64,000 nucleotides of DNA, taken from positions 248,001 through 312,000 of the forward strand of contig JBBSQX010000001.1 in NCBI GenBank assembly GCA_038243605.1, written 5' to 3'. Below are positions 7,301 through 15,876 of the stretch, piece by piece (positions within the stretch are counted from its first letter, which is position 1; every line of letters starts with the position of its first letter). Made by a program: the position numbers and the translations under genes. The notes under the pieces are model-generated. The model searched no databases and had not been told where the DNA came from. It worked only from the letters and a program-made list of their open reading frames with translations. This stretch comes from Terrimesophilobacter sp038243605 (GTDB taxonomy: Bacteria; Actinomycetota; Actinomycetes; Actinomycetales; Microbacteriaceae).

Positions 7301-9520
7301 TCAGCCGAGCATCCGTCGAACGGCATCGTCGATGGTGTGCTCGTTGAGGAGTACTAAGTTTGCCGCGTCGGCCAGAGGGATGAAAGAGTTCAGGCTAGAA
7401 ACTCGCGCCAACTCTCCCTTATAGCCGACGTCGATCAGCGCCGTGATAACCGACTCAGAGACACCGCCGCGCGCGCGCGTCTCATCGACCACCAACACCT
7501 TGTTTGTCTTACCCACCTGTTCCACGATGTCGTCGAGGGGAAGAGGGTTCAGCCATCTCAAATCGACGACGACGATGCCGCGACCTTCTCGGCGCAACCG
7601 GCCCGCAACTCTCAATGACATGCCGACGCCGTTTCCGAACGTGAGAATTGTGAGGTCTTCGCGGGGAGCGTCTGGGGGGTAAATTCGTGCGCGACCAACG
7701 GGAACGTGCCCTTGCTCCCACAATTCCGGTGGCGAATACGGATCGAGCAGTTTGCTGTCGCCCGGCTCTGACAAGTCCCGTGAGTGGTACAGCGCGATCG
7801 GCTCCACGAAGACGGTAACGGTTCCCTCCACGCGCCCAGCGGCCAAACAGGTTCGCAACATGGCAGCGGCATCCTCACCGCGGCTGGGCACAGCGACAAC
7901 GACTCCGGGTATGTCGAGGAGTGCGGCGAGTGAATTGTCATTGTGAAAATGGCCGCCGAAACCTTTTTGGTATGCCAGCCCTGCTACGCGAATCACCATG
8001 CCGTTGCGATAGGCACCGTTCGAAAAGAACTGCTGAGTTGCGGCCTCACCCCTGATTTGATCGATCGCGTTGTGCACATATGCGAGGTATTGAATTTCTG
8101 GCACCGGAAGAAATCCGCTCAATGCCGAGCCGAGTGCGAGGCCAAGTATGGATTGCTCGTCGAGGAGGGTATCGAAGACACGAGTTCGACCGAATCGTTT
8201 CTGCAGCCGGGTGGTGACGCCGTACACGCCGCCTTTTCGACCCACATCCTCCCCAAAGAGCAACATGCCGTCGTCCTTTGCCAGGCCATCAGCGAGGGCA
8301 CGATTTATCGACGCGGAGAGAGTCAACGGTCCTTCGTTTTCGGGGAGGCGCTCGCCGAATACTGCCTGTCGGCGATCGGTTGACGCACTAGCAGAAGCGC
8401 TCGCTTTGATCAATTCTGGATCTCGGGGGGCAAGAGGCGACATGATCTCGTCGGCAGACTGCAGCCCGCGCTCGCCGCGCAGGAGTTGCGATCGTTCCTG
8501 CACAGCCGTGCGGCAGTTTTCGTAGACAGTGAGAAGGTCGTTGACGCTGTAGCGGCCGCTGTGGATTAGTGCACGCGCCGTTGCGAGTAACGGATCTTGA
8601 CGGTAGTCCGCCTCGATCTCGCGTTGAGTCCTGTAACCCAATTCGGCATCGGAGCCTGCGTGCGCCATGAAGCGCACACATTTCAGGTGCAAGAACGCGG
8701 GCGCGCGCGTGCGGCGAACGTGATCGACCGCATCACGGGTGACGGCCAAGAGTTGACCGGGATCGCCGCTGTTGGCGAAGAAATATTTAAGCCCGGGCCG
8801 ACCGGAATAGGATGCCGCAATCCAGTCCCGTGGCGTGGGAACACTGATTCCTATTCCGTTGTCCTCACACACAAACAGGATTGGCATCTTCAGTCCTTGA
8901 AAGGCTGTGTGGCTCACAGCGTTAATCGCACCAAGCGCTGTGGAGTGATTCGCGGACGCGTCACCGAAGCTGCAGACAACAATTGCGTCTTGTGGCCACT
9001 CGCTCTGAACGCCAACGTTTTGCGCTCGATCAAGAGCAAACGCTGTGCCCATGGCGCGGGGGAGGTGTGACGCAATAGTCGAGGTGCTGGGAATAATGGA
9101 GAGCTCTTTGCGCCCAAAGACTTTATGCCGCCCACCCGAAATCGGGTCAGCGGCAGCGGCGGAAAGGGAGAGCAGAACGTCGGAGATCCCGTCAATTCCG
9201 TCTACCTGATGTGCCCGAGCCTGGTAAAAGGCACCGCTCCGATAGTGCAAAAACGCCGGATCGTTCGGCCGAAGTGCGTCGGCGATGTACGCATTCGCTT
9301 CATGCCCTGACGAACCAATGGTGTAAAAGCCTGTGCCCTCGGCGCGCATTGTTCGCGCTCGAATGTCTAGATGGCGACTCGTTACTTGAGCCTGAAAGAT
9401 GTGAAAAAGACGCTCAACATCGAGGTTCTCAGCTGGCCCGTTTAGCCAGTCATTAAATGTATCCCTGAGTGCCTGCGAAAAGTGCGTGTCAAGGGGTTCC
9501 ACCGGATGTTCGCGCCTCAC
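7301..9520 (-). CDS. Fused alpha/beta E1 component of a branched-chain 2-oxoacid dehydrogenase-type complex
   Basis: A thiamine-diphosphate-dependent decarboxylase that would hand acyl groups to a lipoylated E2. Residues about 1-370 form the E1-alpha half, with the ThDP region CSFGDASANHSTALGAIN; residues about 400-739 form the E1-beta half, starting TLSASINRALADGLAKDDGMLLFGEDVG. The start is GTG at 9520. Fused 2-oxoisovalerate-dehydrogenase-like E1 proteins are known, but no E2 or E3 gene is nearby, so the partners must be elsewhere. The next upstream sequence is a decayed regulator. The precise oxo-acid substrate is not readable. Confidence 0.88.
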   Translation of the reverse strand: MRREHPVEPLDTHFSQALRDTFNDWLNGPAENLDVERLFHIFQAQVTSRHLDIRARTMRAEGTGFYTIGSSGHEANAYIADALRPNDPAFLHYRSGAFYQARAHQVDGIDGISDVLLSLSAAAADPISGGRHKVFGRKELSIIPSTSTIASHLPRAMGTAFALDRAQNVGVQSEWPQDAIVVCSFGDASANHSTALGAINAVSHTAFQGLKMPILFVCEDNGIGISVPTPRDWIAASYSGRPGLKYFFANSGDPGQLLAVTRDAVDHVRRTRAPAFLHLKCVRFMAHAGSDAELGYRTQREIEADYRQDPLLATARALIHSGRYSVNDLLTVYENCRTAVQERSQLLRGERGLQSADEIMSPLAPRDPELIKASASASASTDRRQAVFGERLPENEGPLTLSASINRALADGLAKDDGMLLFGEDVGRKGGVYGVTTRLQKRFGRTRVFDTLLDEQSILGLALGSALSGFLPVPEIQYLAYVHNAIDQIRGEAATQQFFSNGAYRNGMVIRVAGLAYQKGFGGHFHNDNSLAALLDIPGVVVAVPSRGEDAAAMLRTCLAAGRVEGTVTVFVEPIALYHSRDLSEPGDSKLLDPYSPPELWEQGHVPVGRARIYPPDAPREDLTILTFGNGVGMSLRVAGRLRREGRGIVVVDLRWLNPLPLDDIVEQVGKTNKVLVVDETRARGGVSESVITALIDVGYKGELARVSSLNSFIPLADAANLVLLNEHTIDDAVRRMLG

Positions 9521-9626
9521 TCAGCACTCCGCGTTTGGGAGACCTGATTACCGTTATACAGCCTCCACCGTTGTGTCGCTTCTCGCACACGTTAAGTCCG
9601 GGGGATTCGACCAATCACACCGTCCA

Positions 9627-10010
9627 CTAGTTGGCGGTTGTCGACAGCCGCCACGGCGAAGAAAAGGTGCCGGATGTCGTGAGCAAGTCAATAGCGTCTT
9701 GGCGCTCCTGTTCGAGGCCCACCAGGGGGAGGCCTGCGTAGTGCATGCCGATCACGGCCGCGTAGGCGAGGAGGCTACGCGCCTCTGCCTCTCGCGGATC
9801 GGTACACAGTGCGTGCATTTGCTGGAGTAGGTAGTCCATGCGGTAGCGGGCAACCTTTGCGAGACGAGTGGCGACCTCAGCATCTCGGCGTGCCCACTTC
9901 CGGATCGCGATGTCGACCTCGAGCAACCCCTGAGGAGCCCAGGTGGGACCGAAAGCCTCGATCTCATAATGACCGACAAGACAAACCCGAGCGGGCTACC
10001 CTTCACCTCG
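9627..10010 (-). pseudogene. TetR-family regulator remnant (C-terminal domain only)
   Basis: The reverse-strand frame reads HYEIEAFGPTWAP, then LLEVDIAIRKWARRDAEVA and on to the stop. This looks like the ligand-binding C-terminal domain of a TetR-like protein, with the helix-turn-helix half missing. Going 5' the frame meets a TAG just beyond residue GHYEIEAF, and no HTH is found in any reverse frame between here and 10158. An internal TTG or ATG could start a shorter peptide, so expression is not excluded. The family call comes from pattern resemblance only. Confidence 0.55.
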
Positions 10011-10158
10011 CTCTGTGCGGCTCGGCCTGTCGGTCGAATGTCGCAACCGGATGGGTGCTGCCGTTTGGCGTAAAGTCGCTCCCGTGCATCGCAAGATGGG
10101 CAGCAGACCACCTCGACATCCCAGCTTCCAACTCAACTCGACGAAGAAACATGACCGG

Positions 10159-10641
10159 TCATGGATCGGTCAGCAAGGTCGCAGAAAACATGAAGCATCC
10201 GTGGTTGATATTGCGGCTGTGTACCTCGACAACACCGTCTTGGGCAAGCACCTTGGCAAGCGCTGCCGGTGCATCCGTACCATCGTGTCTGGTGGTGGCG
10301 GGGTGAATCCAGCCCCGCTCGTCGTAGGCGCGCAGCACTTGTGGCCGCGTGAGCCATTCGGTTGGGTATGTCGAGTCTGATTCTGGCCCGCCGCAGACAG
10401 TAGCGTGCGCAAATACCGCACCCGTTTCGAGATAGGGGCTCGCAGCAGGAAGCGGTGGCCGATAACCGAAAAGGAGGAGGTTGTCTCCGGGGAGCGCGTC
10501 AGTGAGACAACAGCGCAACAGCTCGCCACCGTCGGCGATCATCGTCGCGACCGGGTTTCCGTTCACGTCAACTCCTGTGCGTCGGGTTTGGTCCAAGACG
10601 GCGGGGTCAACGGTGTGAATTTTGAGGTGATTTAGGTTCAC
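10159..10641 (-). CDS. DUF1203 family protein
   Basis: About 160 residues with the features of DUF1203: an N-terminal LKIHTVDPAVLDQ, a core RCCLTDALPGDNLLLFGYRPPLPAASPYLETGAVFAH, and the terminal VVEVHSRNINHGCFMFSA containing the conserved H-x-x-N-x-x-x-G-C. GTG at 10641 is the best start but has only a weak ribosome site. The function of the family is unknown. It lies between a decayed TetR gene and a long non-coding stretch, in a region that looks eroded. Confidence 0.75.
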   Translation of the reverse strand: MNLNHLKIHTVDPAVLDQTRRTGVDVNGNPVATMIADGGELLRCCLTDALPGDNLLLFGYRPPLPAASPYLETGAVFAHATVCGGPESDSTYPTEWLTRPQVLRAYDERGWIHPATTRHDGTDAPAALAKVLAQDGVVEVHSRNINHGCFMFSATLLTDP

Positions 10642-11017
10642 ACTCTGTAAACGGATCCAAGGACTGAAACGTGAGGTGCGACAAATACACACTCAATCGG
10701 GTGCGCGCGACCGTGATTCGATCTAGCGACGACACCATCGAGCGGGTTTCACACGCAGACGGTGGTGTCAGGAAATCGCGCCTCATTCCAAAATGATTGT
10801 GATCAGCGGTTAAGGGCCCGTAATATACCCGAAAGGGCTACCAAGCGGAACGTATCGTCCGCGACAAGTACCTCACGGAATAGGGTGCGTTTCGCCTACA
10901 CAAGTTCATGCGCACACCGACCTCTACTTCAAAGTTCAGGGCGCTCCGGGTCGACCGGAAATGCTATACCCACTGTTGATGTTGAGTTCGCGACAGCGGC
11001 AATCTGGGAGGCATAGA
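10642..11017. other. Intergenic region without a recognisable gene
   Basis: 376 bp between the divergent DUF1203 and lipoprotein genes. It is somewhat lower in GC than its surroundings and holds a 42-codon frame at about 10671-10796 that resembles nothing I know. The only clear signal is the GGGAGG ribosome site at 11006-11011 for the next gene. Promoters for both flanking genes should be here. Confidence 0.5.
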
Positions 11018-11914
11018 GTGAATGTTAATCAGAACTCGTTGGCGAGTTTTATCCGGCCACCGAAGACCGCCGGCCTCATCATGCTTCTGACAGTCTCCAT
11101 GTTGTTGGGCGGGTGCACGCAGAGCCCACTTACCGATCTTCCGCACGGGGTGCAGGTCAGCGTGCAGCAGAATCGTCCAGACGTCGCGGACCACCGCTTG
11201 CAGGTGCAACTCAACAACTCTTCTGACACCACGATTATCGTGAGGTCGCTGCGTTTCAGCTCGCCCGCATTCGCCGTCGCATCAGAGTACCCAAAAGTCC
11301 CATCGACCATTCGTGCCGGCAGCACTATAAATCTTCCCGTCATCCTTTCTGCCCCGGTCTGTGAGGCAAAAGATTTCACCCCCCTGGTTTTCATTGACTT
11401 CACGATAGGCGATCGTGAAGGCCATGCGAAGGTCACCCCGTCAGACCCGATGAACCAGCTCTCGGGAATTAGCTCCCTTCAATGCTTTACGGCGTCGATC
11501 GATGAGATTGCCACCATAACGATGCCGGAGAAACTCCGCATCGAAGAACATTCAGGCAAACTCGTCGCACTTATCGATCTCGGCATCCGACCCACAGGAG
11601 CGGCCGGAAGTTTCACCCTCACCGCAATTGAAGACACGGTTTTGTTCGCGCCAATCGTGGGAGACGAACCCTACCCAGTACAGTCTCTTATTCAAAACGT
11701 CGTCGTAAGGGGTACCGATGCACCCTCCACGCTCACCATTCCGGTGGTCCCATCGCGGTGTGATGCTCACGCGGCGGTAGAGGATAAGCGGGGAACCCTG
11801 TTCCCACTTCGAGTCACGGTGGGGGCGACGGAAGGCCTCAGCTACCTTGCCACCACACAGGAGCTCACCGGAAAACTCCTTTTATTCCTTGGGGATGCGT
11901 GTTCCTCCCGCTGA
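11018..11914 (+). CDS. Secreted lipoprotein of unknown function
   Basis: A 298-residue protein with a lipoprotein signal peptide: a basic N-terminus, the hydrophobic run AGLIMLLTVSMLLGGC, and a lipobox cysteine near residue 29. The mature part is beta-rich and may form two related immunoglobulin-like halves, each with strands such as LQVQLNNSSDTTIIV and LVALIDLGIRPTGAAGSFTL. Several cysteines in the mature part (VCEAKDF, SLQCFTA, SRCDAH) suggest disulfide bonds. The start is GTG at 11018, six bases after GGGAGG. I do not recognise the family. Confidence 0.7.
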   Translation: MNVNQNSLASFIRPPKTAGLIMLLTVSMLLGGCTQSPLTDLPHGVQVSVQQNRPDVADHRLQVQLNNSSDTTIIVRSLRFSSPAFAVASEYPKVPSTIRAGSTINLPVILSAPVCEAKDFTPLVFIDFTIGDREGHAKVTPSDPMNQLSGISSLQCFTASIDEIATITMPEKLRIEEHSGKLVALIDLGIRPTGAAGSFTLTAIEDTVLFAPIVGDEPYPVQSLIQNVVVRGTDAPSTLTIPVVPSRCDAHAAVEDKRGTLFPLRVTVGATEGLSYLATTQELTGKLLLFLGDACSSR

Positions 11915-11972
11915 GGGCATCAGTCCGCTGCCTCGCGGCGCAATCGACTTACGGCACGCACGCCTCTTAATA

Positions 11973-11988
11973 ATGGAGCGAGTGACGG
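11973..11988. repeat. Left 16-bp direct repeat flanking the IS element
   Basis: ATGGAGCGAGTGACGG is an exact copy of 13301-13316, which contains the last 15 bases of the tRNA-Gly gene. It is either a target-site duplication or the remnant of another tRNA-targeted integration. Confidence 0.85.
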
Positions 11989-13300
11989 TGTCTGGTTTCA
12001 GGACCTTGTGAACGGGTGTCTCGCGACGTTGTGAACGATGCGCTTGTGGGCGGCTGGATGTCTCACGACATTGTGAACGATCTGGGTGCAGTGTCTTGGG
12101 ATGAGCAAACCCGAGGTCCTGATCCAGGCGGTTGTCATTGAAGGGCTCTCTTACGGGCAGGCTGCTACCCGGTATGGGGTATCGAAATCGTTGGTGCACC
12201 GCCTGCACCACCGATGGCTGGTTGAGGGTGATACCGCGTTCACGGCCCGCTCTTCACGACCGCTGTCATCCCCAAACAAGACCAGCTATCACGTCACTGC
12301 ACGCATCCTTGAGCTGCGGGACGAGCTGACGGGGCAAGGACTGGATGCCGGAGCAGACACGATCCTGACCCATCTGGGACGCAGCAATGATCTCCCGTCC
12401 AGGGCAACTGTTTGGCGCATCCTCAAGCGGGCCGGACACATCACCCCGCAACCACAAAAACGACCCCGCGGCTCATTCCTACGCTTCGCCGCCGAACGCC
12501 CAAACCAGACCTGGCAATCCGACTTCACCCACTGGAGACTCACCGACGAAACCGACACCGAAGTGATCGGCTGGCTTGACGACCACTCCCGATTCCTGCT
12601 GCACCTGAGCGCCCACCGCCGCATCAACGGAAAGACCGTCACCGATACCTTCACCACTGCAGCAGAGGTTCATGGCTTTCCCACCTCAACACTGACCGAT
12701 AACGGCAACGTTTACACCACGAAATATGCGGGAGGCGCCCGCGGGCGCGGCACCGCGAACGCCTTCGAAACACTCCTCGCTTTGGAGGGCATCACCCAAA
12801 AGAACGGGCTCCCCTACAAACCCACCACTCAGGGCAAGATCGAAAGGTTCTGGCAGACACTGAAGAAATACTTAGCCGTTCACCCCACGGCCACAATCGA
12901 AGAGCTACAAACTGTCCTCGACCAATTCCGCAGCTACTACAACCAGAAACGCCCACACCGGGCACTGAACCGACTTCGCCTACACCCTGATCCCGAAAGC
13001 CGAACCCACCACCCCCACCGACCCAGACCTCTGGCGGGTCCGCTACGACACCATCGATACCGGCGGGAAAGTCTCACTACGCTACGGCAACCGAATGCTC
13101 CACCTCGGAGTCGGGCGAGCCCACGCCCGCACCGAGATCATCATCCTGATCCACAACACAAACGCGACCATCATCAACCTCGATGGCACCGTCATCGGCG
13201 ACTACACAATCAACCCAAAACAGTCCTACCAACCAAAAATGAAAAACTGTCGAACCCCAAAACCGCGGGTTCAACCGTTCACAATGTCCTGAGACATCAC
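11989..13300 (+). mobile_element. IS481-family insertion sequence inserted at the 3' end of tRNA-Gly
   Basis: A 1,312-bp element between the two 16-bp direct repeats. The left end carries three related motifs around TTGTGAACG, at 11998-12015, 12017-12037 and 12059-12079. The right end carries one inverted copy at 13276-13298, which matches the innermost left copy at 22 of 23 positions. The single transposase gene is of IS481 type and is frameshifted. The outer boundary is inferred from the direct repeats; an inner boundary at 12057 is the alternative. Confidence 0.8.
12101..13292 (+). pseudogene. IS481-family transposase, frameshifted
   Basis: The N-terminal HTH (YGQAATRYGVSKSLVHRLHHRW) is followed by a DDE integrase core with catalytic residues visible: D near 140 in WQSDFTHW, D near 198 in LTDNGN, and E near 247 in GKIERFWQTL. 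After HRALNR, around 12970, the frame shifts. The normal C-terminal part (YTLIPKAEPTTPTDPDLWRV, then NRMLHLGVGRAHARTE) continues in another frame and stops at 13292. Comparison with the usual RTPA-x-AY joint suggests a small deletion. An ATG at 12101 is preferred over GTG 12086. The product is probably inactive unless frameshifting occurs. Confidence 0.88.
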
Positions 13301-13316
13301 ATGGAGCGAGTGACGG
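13301..13316. repeat. Right 16-bp direct repeat, within tRNA-Gly
   Basis: Identical to 11973-11988. It comprises the encoded CCA end and adjacent acceptor and T-stem bases of the tRNA gene, plus one base beyond it, so the tRNA stays intact despite the insertion. Confidence 0.85.
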
Positions 13317-13375
13317 GAATCGAACCCGCGCTATCAGCTTGGGAAGCTGAAGTTCTGCCACTGAACTACACTCGC
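13302..13375 (-). tRNA. tRNA-Gly (anticodon CCC)
   Basis: The 74-nt reverse-strand sequence folds as a complete cloverleaf: acceptor GCGAGTG pairs with CACTCGC; D-arm GTTC/GAAC; anticodon stem TCAGC/GCTGA with the 7-base loop TTCCCAA, giving CCC at positions 34-36; T-arm CGGG-TTCGATT-CCCG; and an encoded CCA end. It reads GGG glycine codons. The 3' end is the site of the IS insertion. Confidence 0.95.
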
Positions 13376-13386
13376 GCATCCGATCG

Positions 13387-13437
13387 CTTCGACGGGCTCA
13401 GCGAACGGTACGGGGTAATACTACCAACCCGTCGAAG
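13387..13437. repeat. REP-like inverted repeat upstream of tRNA-Gly
   Basis: CTTCGACGGG at 13387-13396 is perfectly complemented by CCCGTCGAAG at 13428-13437. The left arm continues as CTCAGCGAACGG, a TTCGAC..GCTCAGCGAAC pattern that recalls extragenic palindromes often met in Microbacteriaceae genomes. It lies where the tRNA promoter should be, so it may overlap promoter elements. Confidence 0.55.
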
Positions 13438-13620
13438 TGCCAGAATCAGAAGCAATTTTGAGGCTCATCTACTGCAGTGCTCGGCGACAGATTGGGCTCA
13501 CCGTCTTGCCGAAGTAAATTTGTTGAGAAAGTTTTACTCGAAGTAGTGACACCGAGTGTGCCCACTCAATACAGTTGGCTATCGCACTCCAATGGCGCAG
13601 CGCGGCGAACTGCCATTGTG

Positions 13621-13663
13621 GGCCGCTGCGGCCGCTGCGGCCGCTGCGGCCGCTGCGGCCGCT
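13621..13663. repeat. 9-bp tandem repeat, nearly five copies
   Basis: GGCCGCTGC is repeated four times followed by a 7-base partial unit, making a run of overlapping GCGGCCGC palindromes. It starts 3 bp after the right arm of a smaller hairpin (CAATGGC 13590-13596 with GCCATTG 13612-13618) and ends 34 bp before the permease start, within its probable 5' leader. Confidence 0.9.
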
Positions 13664-13697
13664 CATGATCGGGGAGTGCCTACCCTGAAAGGCTGTC

Positions 13698-15191
13698 ATG
13701 GCGAAAGAATCGGTGGCTCGCAACTCCTCGCTCGAAGATGATGCGCACCTCAAGAAACTCGGTTATGAGGGAAACTTCAACCGCTCCCTCTCTGTGTGGG
13801 GAACTTTCGCCCTTGGGTTCACCTACCTCTCGCCGCTTGTCGGCGTGTACTCCCTGTTTGCCTTCGGAGTAGCTGCTGGCGGTCCGCCGGCAATCTGGTG
13901 GCTTTTGATCGTCGGCGCTGGCCAACTTCTCGTCGCTCTTGTCTTCGGGGAGGTGGTCTCCCAGTACCCGATCTCGGGAGGAATCTATCCGTGGGTCCGC
14001 CGACTCTCCAGCGCACGCTTCGCATGGATGGCGGCGTGGGTTTATATCTGGGCCGTTATCGTGACCGTCACATCGGTGGCCGAATATGGCACCAGCTTTC
14101 TTGCGAGCCTCTTCGACCTTGAGGCGACAAAGGAGCTCACGCTCATCCTTGCGGTGGCATTCCTCGTCGTTGCGCTCGTCGTCAACCTGAGTGGAACGAC
14201 AGCGCTCGCAAGGGTCGCCAAGATTGGGCTTGCCGCAGAGCTGATCGGTGTTATCGGGGTTGGCCTGTTCCTGATGATTTTCGAACGCAAGAACGACTTC
14301 TCTGTGCTTTTCGACAGCTTCGGCACCGAGGGCGACGGCAGCTATTTCGCCGTCTTTATTGGTGCGGCACTCACCGGTCTGTTCCTCTTCTACGGGTTTG
14401 AGGCGTGTGGCGAGGTTGCAGAAGAAGTTTCGAATCCTGCGCGAGCCATTCCTCGCGCCATGATCATGACGATTCTTGTCGGTGGCGTCTCCGGCATCGT
14501 TGCCTTCCTTGGTTACATCCTGGCGGCACCAGATCTTGCCGCGATCGTGAGTGGGGAGGATGCCGACCCGATTGCCGGCATCCTCGAATCGTCGCTTGGC
14601 ACGGTGGGCTCGAAGATCTTCCTCGTGGTCGCACTCACCGCGTTCCTCTCGTGTGTGCTTAGTCTTCAGGCCGCCGGCAGTCGACTTCTCTACTCCTTCG
14701 GGCGTGACGGGATGATGCCAGGGCACGCGTGGCTCTCGAAGCTCTCCACCAAGAAGGTGCCGCGCAATGCGCTGCTCGTGGCCTGCATCGTGCCGATCCT
14801 CATCTGCCTTCTGATCTATGTGGGTCAGGATGGGCTGCTCAACCAGATCACGGCGTTTGCGGTGCTCGGCATCTACATCGCGTTCCAATCGGTCGTGCTC
14901 GCGTCACTTATGGCGAGGTTCAAAGGCTGGAAGCCTGCAGGCCCCTTCAGCCTTGGCGCCTGGGGAATGATTGTGAACATTGTGGCCCTCGCATACGGCG
15001 TTTTCGCGATGGTCTTGTTGGCCTGGCCAGGTGCCAGCGGCGACTTTCTCACGGACTGGATCGTGCTCGTAGGGCTTGCTCTGGTACTGGTCACCGGGGC
15101 TATCTATATGATGATCGCTCGGCCGGGGCGAAACTCAAAGATTCCTGAGGGTGACGCCATCGAGATCGCTGCTTTGCTCCGAAAGGGCTAA
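13698..15191 (+). CDS. APC-superfamily amino acid permease
   Basis: A 497-residue inner-membrane proton-coupled transporter with about 12 transmembrane helices. The N-terminal segment NFNRSLSVWGTFALGFTYLSPLVGVYSLFAFGVAAGGP contains the unwound-helix glycines, and ISGGIYPWVRRL fits the loop after TM2 in this family. The GFEACGEVAEEVSNPARAIPRAM stretch in TM6-7 is the usual APC marker. The start ATG is followed by a soluble N-terminus of about 25 residues. Substrate is not readable; amino acids, GABA or amines are all possible. A strong stem-loop follows 31 bp after the stop. Confidence 0.88.
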   Translation: MAKESVARNSSLEDDAHLKKLGYEGNFNRSLSVWGTFALGFTYLSPLVGVYSLFAFGVAAGGPPAIWWLLIVGAGQLLVALVFGEVVSQYPISGGIYPWVRRLSSARFAWMAAWVYIWAVIVTVTSVAEYGTSFLASLFDLEATKELTLILAVAFLVVALVVNLSGTTALARVAKIGLAAELIGVIGVGLFLMIFERKNDFSVLFDSFGTEGDGSYFAVFIGAALTGLFLFYGFEACGEVAEEVSNPARAIPRAMIMTILVGGVSGIVAFLGYILAAPDLAAIVSGEDADPIAGILESSLGTVGSKIFLVVALTAFLSCVLSLQAAGSRLLYSFGRDGMMPGHAWLSKLSTKKVPRNALLVACIVPILICLLIYVGQDGLLNQITAFAVLGIYIAFQSVVLASLMARFKGWKPAGPFSLGAWGMIVNIVALAYGVFAMVLLAWPGASGDFLTDWIVLVGLALVLVTGAIYMMIARPGRNSKIPEGDAIEIAALLRKG

Positions 15192-15222
15192 CCAGCGCTG
15201 GCGCCACAGCACTGAGACTAAC

Positions 15223-15274
15223 CCGAGCCTGATCGCCACACTTCACTATTGCAGTGAGGGGCGGTCGGGCTCGG
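15223..15274. terminator. Long stem-loop between the permease and dcd
   Basis: Outer arms CCGAGCCTGATCGCC and GGCGGTCGGGCTCGG pair at 13 of 15 positions, and an inner perfect hairpin TCACT-ATTGC-AGTGA sits in the loop. No run of T follows, so it is either a U-less terminator for the permease gene or a structured leader of dcd, whose start lies 16 bp beyond it. Confidence 0.6.
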
Positions 15275-15290
15275 CTAGTAGTCTCTTGTC

Positions 15291-15872
15291 ATGCTGCTCT
15301 CTGACCGCGACATCAAGGCCGAACTCGACGCGGGGCGTGTGGGTCTTGACCCGTATGACCCCACCATGATCCAGCCGTCAAGTATCGACGTGCGTCTTGA
15401 CCGCTACTTTCGGTTGTTCGACAACCACAAATACCCCTACATCGACCCCGCGGAAGACCAGCCTGAGCTCACTCAGCTCATCGAGTCTGAGGATGACCAG
15501 CCATTCATCCTGCACCCCGGCGAGTTCGCCCTTGCCTCCACTTTCGAGCAGGTGACGCTGCCGGATGACGTGGCCGCCCGCCTCGAAGGCAAAAGCTCCC
15601 TGGGGCGGCTGGGCTTGCTCACGCACTCGACCGCCGGATTCATCGACCCAGGCTTCAGCGGACACGTCACGCTCGAGCTGAGCAATGTGGCCACTCTGCC
15701 TATCAAGCTGTGGCCGGGAATGAAGATTGGGCAGTTGTGCTTCTTCAAGCTCTCATCGCCGGCCGAGAATGCGTACGGCGCGGGGGCGGATGGCTCGCGC
15801 TACCAGGGCCAGCGTGGCCCGACGGCGTCGCGGTCGTTTCAGAACTTCCACCGCACGAGCACCAAGCGGTAG
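15291..15872 (+). CDS. dcd: dCTP deaminase
   Basis: Deaminates dCTP to feed dTMP synthesis; actinobacterial members of this family may also hydrolyse the product to dUMP. The 193-residue trimeric dUTPase-fold protein shows the expected blocks: MIQPSSIDVRLDRYFR near the N-terminus, LEGKSSLGRLGLLTHSTAGFIDPGFSGHVTLELSN with the catalytic Glu in the last segment, and the C-terminal YQGQRGPTASR loop that closes over the nucleotide. The ATG start is clear. It is convergent with idi, 4 bp apart. Confidence 0.95.
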   Translation: MLLSDRDIKAELDAGRVGLDPYDPTMIQPSSIDVRLDRYFRLFDNHKYPYIDPAEDQPELTQLIESEDDQPFILHPGEFALASTFEQVTLPDDVAARLEGKSSLGRLGLLTHSTAGFIDPGFSGHVTLELSNVATLPIKLWPGMKIGQLCFFKLSSPAENAYGAGADGSRYQGQRGPTASRSFQNFHRTSTKR

Positions 15873-15876
15873 ACCT

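Noticed and set aside
10671..10796. Short open frame in the DUF1203-lipoprotein gap
   Set aside because: 42 codons from GTG with no ribosome site or recognisable sequence; chance is the simplest explanation.
13680..14888. A 402-codon frame antisense to the amino acid permease
   Set aside because: Hydrophilic, charged antisense of a membrane protein and without a recognisable domain.
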